A DNA stretch of 64,000 nucleotides from Psychrobacillus lasiicapitis (lineage in GTDB: Bacteria; Bacillota; Bacilli; Bacillales_A; Planococcaceae), in the NCBI RefSeq assembly GCF_006861795.1, contig NZ_VDGH01000005.1, forward strand, positions 186,001-250,000. The letters run 5' to 3'. The notes under the pieces are model-generated. The model made no database searches. It had not been told where the DNA came from and saw nothing but the letters and a program-made list of their open reading frames with translations. Of this stretch, positions 34,195 through 41,541 are shown piece by piece. Position 1 is the first letter of the stretch. Each line of letters begins with the position of its first letter. The translations under genes were made by a program, and so were the position numbers.

Positions 34195-35208
34195 TTAATT
34201 ATTTCCGTATAAGTACATCATTTTAGGTGCACTATTATCTGCGATTAACTTACCAATTAGCTTCGTCTCTATGTCCACCCCTAATAACGATTGTGCTTTC
34301 ATCGCAAATAATGAACCAAAGCTCTGCGAGTATCCATATTCAAACACTTCCGCGTTTTCTAAATCGTAATCTGTTTTAATCGCAGCAACAGCATCATCTA
34401 AAAATCCAATTTCGTCAGCAAGCCCTGCTTCAATAGCTTGGCGACCATTTACGATACGACCATCTGCTACTTTTTTCACTTCGGCTTCTGTCATATTTCG
34501 ACCTTGTTCGATAATGTCTACAAAATCTTCGTAGGAATCATTTAGCATCTCTTGCAGCATATTTCTTTCTGGTTCCGTCATTTCTCTCGTAGGACTCATA
34601 ATATCCTTATATGGACCTGATTTAATCGTTACAAACTCAACACCGTATTCTTCGGCTAATTTTCCGTAGTTAATACTTTGCATAATGACCCCGATAGAAC
34701 CTGTCATCGTTTCTTTGTTTACAAAAATTTTATCAGCTGGTGCTGAAATATAATATCCACCCGATGCTGCCATGCTACCCATAGACACATAAATTGGTTT
34801 TTCTGTTTCCTCTTGTATTTCCCTAATCTCGCGGTAGATTTCTGCTGATTCAACTACTCCTCCACCTGGAGAATTAACTTGGAGCACAATTGCTTTTACC
34901 GTATCGTCCGTTTTTACTTGTTCTAATTGCTGTAAAAACACAGAATGATTATATCCTTCTGTTGCAAAAAGGGAAGTAGCACTCCCAGTATCTTGTATAA
35001 CCCCATCAACCGTTAATAGTGCGATACGTTCGTTCATACTACCTTCTTCTAATACCGTCTCGAAAAACTCGGAACTCGAAACAGCAGCAAATTCATCTAA
35101 CATAGCAGTCCAGTCCTTTGAAAATATACTAGACATCGTATTGACGAATAGGGAAATGACTAATAATACGGCTGCACCCAAAATAGCAAGCCAACGTTTC
35201 ATATTCAT
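34195..35208 (-). CDS. sppA: signal peptide peptidase SppA
   Basis: Membrane-anchored serine protease of the S49 family that clears cleaved signal peptides. The 337-residue product has one N-terminal membrane anchor (about 6-25), catalytic Ser in GSMAASGGYYISA and catalytic Lys in TIKSGPYKDIMSP, forming the Ser-Lys dyad of the short Gram-positive form. AAGGAGGAG precedes the ATG chosen; the frame to 35268 would start without a ribosome site. yteJ follows in the same operon. Confidence 0.94.
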   Translation of the reverse strand: MNMKRWLAILGAAVLLVISLFVNTMSSIFSKDWTAMLDEFAAVSSSEFFETVLEEGSMNERIALLTVDGVIQDTGSATSLFATEGYNHSVFLQQLEQVKTDDTVKAIVLQVNSPGGGVVESAEIYREIREIQEETEKPIYVSMGSMAASGGYYISAPADKIFVNKETMTGSIGVIMQSINYGKLAEEYGVEFVTIKSGPYKDIMSPTREMTEPERNMLQEMLNDSYEDFVDIIEQGRNMTEAEVKKVADGRIVNGRQAIEAGLADEIGFLDDAVAAIKTDYDLENAEVFEYGYSQSFGSLFAMKAQSLLGVDIETKLIGKLIADNSAPKMMYLYGNN

Positions 35209-35281
35209 TTTATATTCTCCTCCTTTTGTTCTCTCTTTACTTACGTTAAAAAAATTCAAATGTTTCATAAATCGTTAAAAT

Positions 35282-35592
35282 AAATTGAAATTCAATCAGT
35301 GGGGGTTTTCCGACGCACAGGACGTGCTGGTGCGGACGTTGCGACATGGACGTCGCGCTTTTAATCCGCTTTCCCCCACTGATTGTTAGTTGTGACCCAC
35401 ACGATGTGGGTCACACAGACGTTGCAAACGCTCTTTTATTTTGCGACGAGCTTCGCGCAGGAGCAACACGATATTGCGTACTTAGTCTGGGATCATTATA
35501 TCGGGCGCATGCCAGCAGTTGATCTCCCACTTATCTTTTCGCTTTTCTCAAATCTTGAAGTGGGAGTCTTACTGCCAGTTAATGCGGAATAA
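35282..35592 (+). repeat. intergenic repeat family R1, copy 3 (full length)
   Basis: A 311-bp element with near-identity to the copy at 5901-6209. Outer arms TTCAATCAGTGGGGG (35291-35305) and CCCCCACTGATTG (35373-35385); then a perfect 11-bp hairpin TGTGACCCACA with 3-base loop (35391-35415); the shared GCGACGAGC module (about 35441-35465); and a 3' hairpin CTCCCACTT/AAGTGGGAG. It ends within about 3 bp of the rarD stop codon. The 69-codon frame inside is not credible as a gene. Confidence 0.88.
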
Positions 35593-35595
35593 ATA

Positions 35596-36492
35596 CTATT
35601 TACGTTTCCGTACTTCCATAATTTTCGATACAGTGAACAATATAAGCGCGCACCAAATAAACGAAAAGGATAGAAATTCGATTTTACTAAACTGCTCTTT
35701 ATAGATGATGACACCGATTAAAAGCATAAGCGTTGGTGCTATGTATTGTATAAATCCAGACATGTACAATGGAATATTCTTTGTTCCTTTAGCAAACAAG
35801 ACAAGTGGAACAGCAGTGGCAACGCCTGTCAACAAAAGCAATATCACTGTCAGAATATCCGTTGAAAAAAATACCGCTTTCCCGGTCACGACTATGTATG
35901 CAAAATAAATGAGTGCTACTGGTAGGACAAAGAAAGTTTCAATCGTTAATCCTCTTAGGGCATCCACTTTTAATGTCTTTTTAATCAATCCATAAAAGGC
36001 AAATGTTATCGCCAATGAAAAAGAGATCCATGGTACTTGTCCATAAGAAATGGATAATATGAGTACACCAATAGCTGCTATTACTACTGCTAATACTTGA
36101 GCTCTTGATAACTTTTCTTTTAGAAAGACAATCCCAAGTACCACAGAAAGCAGAGGATTTATGTAATAACCTAAGCTTGTTTGAACTATGTATCCCGCAT
36201 TAACTGCATAGATAAATATAAACCAATTTCCTGTTACTAAATAAGAAGCTAGCACTAAACTCCAGAAAGCTTTTCTATCCTTCCATAATTCTTGTATATC
36301 GTTTACAAGTTGTTTATAATTGCGACCAATTACAACTAGTAGCAATGTGAATACGAATGACCAAATAACACGTCCTGCTAAAATTTCATCACTGGACACA
36401 TGGCTAAGCATTTTCCAAAAAATCGGCATGAATCCCCATAAAACATAAGCGGTTGCGACTATTATGATTCCTTGTTTTTCTTCTTTTTGCAC
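35596..36492 (-). CDS. rarD: RarD/EamA family transporter
   Basis: A 298-residue drug/metabolite transporter superfamily protein with about ten membrane segments in two EamA halves. The RarD start GIIIVATAYVLWGFMPIFWK and the LGYYINPLLSVVLGIVFLKE block of the first half are typical. Despite the name (chloramphenicol sensitivity in Pseudomonas), the substrate is unknown. Start is GTG with AAGGAGATGGGG upstream. Its TAG stop lies next to repeat copy 3. Confidence 0.9.
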   Translation of the reverse strand: MQKEEKQGIIIVATAYVLWGFMPIFWKMLSHVSSDEILAGRVIWSFVFTLLLVVIGRNYKQLVNDIQELWKDRKAFWSLVLASYLVTGNWFIFIYAVNAGYIVQTSLGYYINPLLSVVLGIVFLKEKLSRAQVLAVVIAAIGVLILSISYGQVPWISFSLAITFAFYGLIKKTLKVDALRGLTIETFFVLPVALIYFAYIVVTGKAVFFSTDILTVILLLLTGVATAVPLVLFAKGTKNIPLYMSGFIQYIAPTLMLLIGVIIYKEQFSKIEFLSFSFIWCALILFTVSKIMEVRKRK

Positions 36493-36544
36493 TTCCCCAT
36501 CTCCTTATTTTTTCCACAAAAAAACAATAGATTCATTATATTGC

Positions 36545-36640
36545 TTTAATCAGTTAAAGTAAACACCAAAACTCTGTCGGAGATATACAGTCTAAATTTG
36601 CGACAGGCTAGGTACTAGCTTGCACAGAGTCTAGACGTGG
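36545..36640. other. structured intergenic stretch between rarD and mbcS
   Basis: Complementary segments ACTCTGT/ACAGAGT span about 55 bases and overlap an alternative pair CTGTCG/CGACAG, with a small GCTAG/CTAGC hairpin inside. On the minus strand it would be in a rarD leader. It could be a decayed repeat or an attenuator; I do not recognise a known riboswitch. Confidence 0.25.
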
Positions 36641-36676
36641 AAAAGCACGAAGAACATTTGTCCTTCGTGCTTCTTT
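36641..36676 (-). terminator. mbcS terminator
   Basis: Stem GCACGAAG/CTTCGTGC with 10-base loop, extended by partly complementary A/T flanks and a short T run, 13 bp past the stop on the minus strand. Confidence 0.75.
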
Positions 36677-36688
36677 TCCACCATTTAT

Positions 36689-38260
36689 CTATAATTGTTC
36701 TCGTTGCCTTAACTCGACTCTTCTAATTTTCCCAGAAGTTGTTTTTGGCAATTCTTTCACAAACTCAATTTCTCTTGGATACTTATATGGAGCAGTAATT
36801 GTTTTCACATGATCTTGAAGCTCCTTCACTAATTCAGGCGAACCTTCCTTCGAAGGATCTAGTAAAACAACAAAAGCTTTTACAATCGTCCCACGAACTT
36901 CATGTGGACTACCAACGACAGCACATTCTTGCACAGCAGGATGTTTTGTTAAAGCATCCTCTACCTCAAAAGGCCCAATTGTGTAGCCGGAACTGATAAT
37001 AATGTCGTCACTTCTGCCCTCAAACCAAAAATAGCCATCCTCATCTTTTTTCGCTTGATCACCAGTTATATAATAATTTCCTCTGAATTGCATCGCAGTA
37101 CGTTCGGGATCTTTTAAATATTCTTTAAAAAGAGCTGGAGTTTCAATATGCACTGCAATATCGCCCACTTCACCAGGTGCACAAATTTCCCCAAGATCAT
37201 TAACAATCTCTACTGTATTTCCTGGAGTTGGTTTCCCCATAGAACCAGGTCTAGCTTTCATTCCTTTCATTGTTCCAACGAGTAATGTGTTTTCGGTTTG
37301 GCCGTACCCATCTCGCACTTCTAAATTAAAATTGCGCTCAAAAGTTTCAATTACTTCTCTATTTAATGGTTCTCCTGCAGAAACTGCACTATGAAGCGAA
37401 GAAAGATCATAGTCGGTTAAGCCGTCTACTTTCGCCATAATTCTATATTCCGTTGGTGTACAACAAAGCACATTTACTTTTTTCTCTTGAATATTTTTTA
37501 AATATGTTTTCGGCTCAAATTTACCATTGTAGACGTAACCAATTGCACCACTTCCTAGAACCGCAAGAAACGGGCTCCAAATCCACTTCTGCCATCCAGG
37601 ACTTGCTGTTGCCCAAACGATATCTCCTTCTTGTATACTTAGCCAATTTGGTCCAGATGTTCGTAGATGAGCATATGCCCATGCATGCGTATGAACGACC
37701 CCTTTTGGATTTCCAGTTGTCCCACTTGTGTATGATATGAATGCCATATCATCTTTAGATGTTTCGATTGTTGGGAACACATCATCTTCGCTAACTATTT
37801 CCTCTGTTAAAGACTTCCAATTATCTTGGCCCTTTCCAATTACAAATAATAATTTATCGTCTAAGTTCGATACTTCATTAAACTGGCTTAAAAATGGTTC
37901 ATATGCAATAATCGCTTTTGCACCACTATGAACTAGCCTATATTCTATATCCTTTGCTCGCAGCATTTCTGAACTTGGAATAACAACTAACCCAGCTTTT
38001 AAAGCTGCTACGTACACTTCATACGCTTCTATTAATCGAGGTACCATTACAAGTACGATATCCCCTTTTTTAAGGCCGCTTCGAGTAAATGCGTTTGCAA
38101 TTTTATTCGCTTGCTGGATTAATTGTTTATATGTACTCTTTTTCGTTTCTCCGTTTTCGGACTCCCAAATAAGCGCTAATTTTTCTTCATTTATACTATA
38201 TTTTTCAAACTCACTTACTAAGTTATATTGTGTTGGTGCGATTAGGTCTTGTTTATTCAA
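36689..38260 (-). CDS. mbcS: acyl-CoA synthetase, MbcS-like
   Basis: AMP-forming acyl-CoA ligase, 523 residues. The AMP-binding signature SYTSGTTGNPKGVVH, the DGYGQTENT loop (A5), the hinge ITGDQAKKDEDGYFWFEGR, and the C-terminal catalytic Lys in LPKTTSGKIRR are present. Position near sppA and thiI and the length match B. subtilis MbcS (YtcI), which activates branched short and medium-chain carboxylates; a broader acetyl/propionyl specificity is possible. The Lys is a candidate for AcuA-type acetylation, as the acu system is in this window. ATG with AAGGAGG upstream. Confidence 0.88.
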   Translation of the reverse strand: MNKQDLIAPTQYNLVSEFEKYSINEEKLALIWESENGETKKSTYKQLIQQANKIANAFTRSGLKKGDIVLVMVPRLIEAYEVYVAALKAGLVVIPSSEMLRAKDIEYRLVHSGAKAIIAYEPFLSQFNEVSNLDDKLLFVIGKGQDNWKSLTEEIVSEDDVFPTIETSKDDMAFISYTSGTTGNPKGVVHTHAWAYAHLRTSGPNWLSIQEGDIVWATASPGWQKWIWSPFLAVLGSGAIGYVYNGKFEPKTYLKNIQEKKVNVLCCTPTEYRIMAKVDGLTDYDLSSLHSAVSAGEPLNREVIETFERNFNLEVRDGYGQTENTLLVGTMKGMKARPGSMGKPTPGNTVEIVNDLGEICAPGEVGDIAVHIETPALFKEYLKDPERTAMQFRGNYYITGDQAKKDEDGYFWFEGRSDDIIISSGYTIGPFEVEDALTKHPAVQECAVVGSPHEVRGTIVKAFVVLLDPSKEGSPELVKELQDHVKTITAPYKYPREIEFVKELPKTTSGKIRRVELRQREQL

Positions 38261-38416
38261 TACTATTCCTCCTTTACATCATACTATTGATTATAAAGGA
38301 ATTAGTTAGATTGTTAAATATAAAAATAATTTTCTGAATATGTAATTGTGACGGTTTGAGTATACTACGACTTAGTTATCGGCGTCTCACTCCAAGTAAA
38401 CTTGTTATTTTAAGAA

Positions 38417-38505
38417 TTGGTTGCTTTTAGACTGCTACTGGTTGCTCTCAGACTAGAATTGGTCGCTTTCGACAGCTGTTTGGTCGCCCTTAGCCATTTA
38501 TTGGA
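38417..38505. repeat. degenerate tandem repeat, about 21-bp unit, four copies
   Basis: Four units each open with TTGGTTGC or TTGGTCGC (38417, 38439 shifted by one, 38459, 38480), separated by 20-22 bases, with a fifth partial start at 38501. No coding frame spans them. The neighbouring 38261-38416 is AT-rich with no feature I can name beyond the presumed mbcS promoter region. Confidence 0.5.
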
Positions 38506-38577
38506 TTTATACAGTACAAAAACTGTTTATGATTTTGTTTTTAACAAGTCGATACTGAATAAGTAAGAAATATCTAT

Positions 38578-38703
38578 TGATTTTCGCTCCAGACGGCGAC
38601 TCCTGTGGGATGAGTGGCTAATGAGACATCCCAACGTACGCCTAAGCGGCGGGGATGGCTCATCGCTCACCCCACGGAAAGCGCCCGGCTGGAGTGAAAA
38701 TCA
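38578..38703. repeat. intergenic repeat family R4, imperfect palindrome
   Basis: A 126-bp GC-richer block with 15-bp terminal arms that match at 14 positions (TGATTTTCGCTCCAG and CTGGAGTGAAAATCA). The interior has CCTGTGGGATGAG and CTCACCCCACGG, also complementary, so it would fold as one long hairpin. Elements with these CGCTCCAG ends are common between Bacillus genes in my recollection. No gene inside. Confidence 0.7.
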
Positions 38704-38752
38704 CGGTGGACACCTTACCGCGCAGTTTACCTAAACTGTTCATTTCACACAA

Positions 38753-38781
38753 CAAAAAACCGGCAGCCGAAGCTACCGGTT
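38753..38781 (-). terminator. ssp gene terminator
   Basis: Stem ACCGGTAGC/GCTGCCGGT with TTCG tetraloop and six T on the minus strand, 12 bp past the spore-protein stop. Confidence 0.9.
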
Positions 38782-38792
38782 TATCTGTTTTA

Positions 38793-39002
38793 TTATTTAT
38801 TAAAACCGTTCATTTGTGATTGAGCTTGACGCACTAATCGCTTTGTAATTTCTCCGCCTACGGATCCGTTGGCACGCGATGATGCATCAGCTCCTAATTG
38901 TACTCCAAACTCTTGAGCAATTTCATATTTCATTTGATCAATCGCTTGTTTTACACCAGGAACTAAAAGTTGATTTGAGTTACCACTGTTGTTGTTTGCC
39001 AT
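38793..39002 (-). CDS. sspA: alpha/beta-type small acid-soluble spore protein
   Basis: A 69-residue DNA-binding spore protein that coats and protects spore DNA and is degraded in germination. The conserved block runs from residue 26: [18 protein letters not shown], then [14 protein letters not shown]. The Gpr protease site lies in the E-I/A region at its start. AAGGAGGTGAG precedes the ATG; the three extra codons to 39011 are upstream of it. A sigma-G promoter is directly upstream. Position next to thiI matches B. subtilis sspA. It is direct evidence that the host makes spores. Confidence 0.96.
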   Translation of the reverse strand: MANNNSGNSNQLLVPGVKQAIDQMKYEIAQEFGVQLGADASSRANGSVGGEITKRLVRQAQSQMNGFNK

Positions 39003-39024
39003 GTCTCTCACCTCCTTGTGAAAT

Positions 39025-39053
39025 TAGAATGGTCGTTTTTTCGAATTTCATGC
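39025..39053 (-). promoter_or_regulatory. sigma-G promoter of the ssp gene
   Basis: Minus strand: -35 GCATG (39053-39049), 17-base spacer, -10 CATTCTA (39031-39025). This fits the sigma-G pattern (GHATR, 17-18, CATNHTA) in front of a gene expected to be forespore-specific. Confidence 0.8.
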
Positions 39054-39084
39054 ACGGAGTATGAGAGGTATATTTTGTTAATTT

Positions 39085-40287
39085 TTAAAGCAGGTTTTCA
39101 AAATCATTTTTCTTTTTGGTTGGAAACGAGAGAACTTCTCTATTTTCTACTGCCTCTTTTATTAATTCATCGTAATTCTTAAAGCTCTCGTAGTATTCTA
39201 CTTTCTCCAACTTAGGCTTTGTTTTAGGGCAAGAAGGAGTGAATATCGTACAACAGTCTTCATATGGCAAGATAGAAGTCTCATAAGTCCCTATTTCCCG
39301 GGCAATATCTATAATATCTAACTTGTCCATCGAAATGAGCGGTCTAAAAATCGGTGTGGATGTGACTGCATTAATAGCAGTCAAGCTTTCGAGCGTTTGG
39401 CTCGCAACTTGACCAAGGCTTTCACCAGTTACAATTCCTAATGCGCCGATTTCTTCTCGTACAATATCTGCAATTTTTAACATCATTCTTCTTGTCGTTG
39501 TCATAGATACATTTTCTGGAATTTGAGCCGCAATACTTTGTTGAATTTCCGTAAAAGGAATGACATGAAGTCGTACGGTTGCTCCAAAATGACTTAATTG
39601 GTTTGCTAGATCCATTACTTTTTCTTTTGAACGCTCGCTTGTAAACGGAGGACTATGAAAATGAATGGCATCTAATCTAACCCCACGTTTTAAAAGCATA
39701 TATCCCGCTACTGGGCTGTCAATTCCACCGGATAGCATTAAAAGCGAGCGGCCATTTGAACCAAGTGGCATACCGCCAGCACCAGGAATTACTTGCGCCA
39801 TCATATATACAGCATCCGCTAGCACTTCGATTCGTAAATCGATTTCTGGTTTTTTTAATTGTACTTGCAAAGATGGGAATTGTCTTAATACATGACTTGC
39901 TACTGTCTTTTGCAATTCATACGTATCAAGTGGGAACCTTTTATCAGAACGTTTCACTGTTACACGGAATGTTTTATTTTCATTATCTAAGCTTTCCATT
40001 ATTTGAAGAGCAGTTGCTTGAATATCTTCTACATCCTGCGAACAAGAAGCAACAGGGCTAAATGACTGAATACCGAATATTTTGGGTAGTCGTTTTATTA
40101 GTGCTTCGATTTCATTGTCATCTGTTGAAGTTAAGAACATCCTATCTCTTTCTGCATGTACTTTAATATTTGGTAAGTCTACAAAAGAAAACTTTATGTT
40201 GTTTCGAAGATGTGATATAAACTGTTTTCTATTTCTTCCTTTTGTTGATAACTCACCATATCTTACTAATATTTTTTCCCATTTCAT
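39085..40287 (-). CDS. thiI: tRNA 4-thiouridine synthase ThiI
   Basis: Makes 4-thiouridine at position 8 of tRNA and can carry sulfur toward thiamine thiazole. The 400-residue product has an N-terminal ferredoxin-like plus THUMP domain (1-165) and a PP-loop ATPase with SGGIDSPVAGYML. There is no C-terminal rhodanese domain, as is normal in Bacillus, where the adjacent cysteine desulfurase delivers sulfur. It lies 5 bp after that gene and is surely co-transcribed. Confidence 0.96.
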   Translation of the reverse strand: MKWEKILVRYGELSTKGRNRKQFISHLRNNIKFSFVDLPNIKVHAERDRMFLTSTDDNEIEALIKRLPKIFGIQSFSPVASCSQDVEDIQATALQIMESLDNENKTFRVTVKRSDKRFPLDTYELQKTVASHVLRQFPSLQVQLKKPEIDLRIEVLADAVYMMAQVIPGAGGMPLGSNGRSLLMLSGGIDSPVAGYMLLKRGVRLDAIHFHSPPFTSERSKEKVMDLANQLSHFGATVRLHVIPFTEIQQSIAAQIPENVSMTTTRRMMLKIADIVREEIGALGIVTGESLGQVASQTLESLTAINAVTSTPIFRPLISMDKLDIIDIAREIGTYETSILPYEDCCTIFTPSCPKTKPKLEKVEYYESFKNYDELIKEAVENREVLSFPTKKKNDFENLL

Positions 40288-40292
40288 AAAAA

Positions 40293-41426
40293 CTAATCTC
40301 CTTTAATAACATTCATTACATTTGTAAATACTTTTTTAAACTGATCGATTTCCTCTTTGGTATTGAGCGGGCTAAAGCTTAAACGAATAACTCCTTTTAT
40401 ATACTCATCCTGTAAATGCATTGCTTTTAGTACATGGCTTGTTTTTGTATGTCTGGATGAGCAAGCACTACTTGTTGAAACTATAACATTTTTTTGCTGC
40501 AAAGCATTAATCAAAACTTCTCCTTTTATTTTTCGGACAGAAAAAGAAACAATATGCGGTGCTCTATTGGAAGGCGAGATTATTTTAATCGCAGGAAACG
40601 ACACTAAAAAATGAATAAGTTCATCCGTCATTTTTTTTAACTTACTTGCATTTGCTTGCAGGTGATCCTGTGCAAGCCTAATAGCTTTCGCAGTGCAAAC
40701 CGCTAAAGGGACAGGTGTTGTTCCACTACGAATACCATATTCTTGACCGCCTCCTAAAAGCATCGGCTCCACTTCAATAAATGTTTTTAATGCTAGAAGC
40801 CCCGAACCTTTTAAACCATGAATTTTGTGGGAAGAAATGGTGATAGCATCCACATCCATTTCCGCAAAATCTACAGGCAACTTTCCAAAGCTTTGCACCG
40901 CATCCATGTGGATTAGCGCTCGACTATTACCTCTTATATAAGCGATCAGTTCCTGAATTGGTTGAATCACTCCTGTTTCATTGTTCACATGCATGACACT
41001 TACTAAAACTGTATCGTCACGTAAAAGTTTTTTTAGAGCATCTATTATTATTACACCTTCCGAATTTACCGGAATCCACTCAACTTCAAAGCCATTTTTC
41101 ATTAGTTGTTTTGCTGCTTCAAGCACAGAAGGATGTTCAATTGCTGAAACAAGTACATGTCTTCCTCGGTTTTTATATTTATTTGCTAAACCAAAAATCG
41201 CTAAATTATTGGATTCCGTTCCACCAGAGGTAAAATAAATCTTGTCGGCAGAAGTATGTAAAATTTCCGCTACTTGTTTTCTAGCTGTTTGTAATAATTC
41301 GTTTGTTTGATGACCAAATTCATGGATAGAGGCTGGATTTGCCCAAAACTTCTCGTTCACTGCCACAAATGTTTTCATCACTTCGGGATGCACTTTTGTT
41401 GTAGCACTGTTATCAAAATAAATCAT
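40293..41426 (-). CDS. iscS: cysteine desulfurase, ThiI partner (IscS/NifZ)
   Basis: PLP enzyme that removes sulfur from cysteine and passes persulfide to ThiI. The 377-residue product has PLP Lys201 in SSHKIHGLKGSG, His in AIEHPSV, and the persulfide Cys322 in STSSACSSRHT on the mobile loop. Start MIYFDNSATTKVHPE follows AAAAGGAG; the frame extended to 41504 runs through the ezrA terminator and is not used. In B. subtilis the equivalent pair is nifZ-thiI. Confidence 0.95.
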   Translation of the reverse strand: MIYFDNSATTKVHPEVMKTFVAVNEKFWANPASIHEFGHQTNELLQTARKQVAEILHTSADKIYFTSGGTESNNLAIFGLANKYKNRGRHVLVSAIEHPSVLEAAKQLMKNGFEVEWIPVNSEGVIIIDALKKLLRDDTVLVSVMHVNNETGVIQPIQELIAYIRGNSRALIHMDAVQSFGKLPVDFAEMDVDAITISSHKIHGLKGSGLLALKTFIEVEPMLLGGGQEYGIRSGTTPVPLAVCTAKAIRLAQDHLQANASKLKKMTDELIHFLVSFPAIKIISPSNRAPHIVSFSVRKIKGEVLINALQQKNVIVSTSSACSSRHTKTSHVLKAMHLQDEYIKGVIRLSFSPLNTKEEIDQFKKVFTNVMNVIKGD

Positions 41427-41448
41427 TATAACTCCAACTCCTTTTCGG

Positions 41449-41483
41449 AAAAAAACCACCATCACTTTTCTAGTGAGGTGGTT
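41449..41483 (-). terminator. ezrA terminator
   Basis: Stem AACCACCTCACT/AGTGATGGTGG-TT with 4-base loop and seven T on the minus strand, between ezrA and iscS. Confidence 0.85.
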
Positions 41484-41541
41484 CACGTTTGTATACAAAG
41501 CCATTAGTTGTTTCTAGGATTGAATGCGTTAGACTTTCTAG

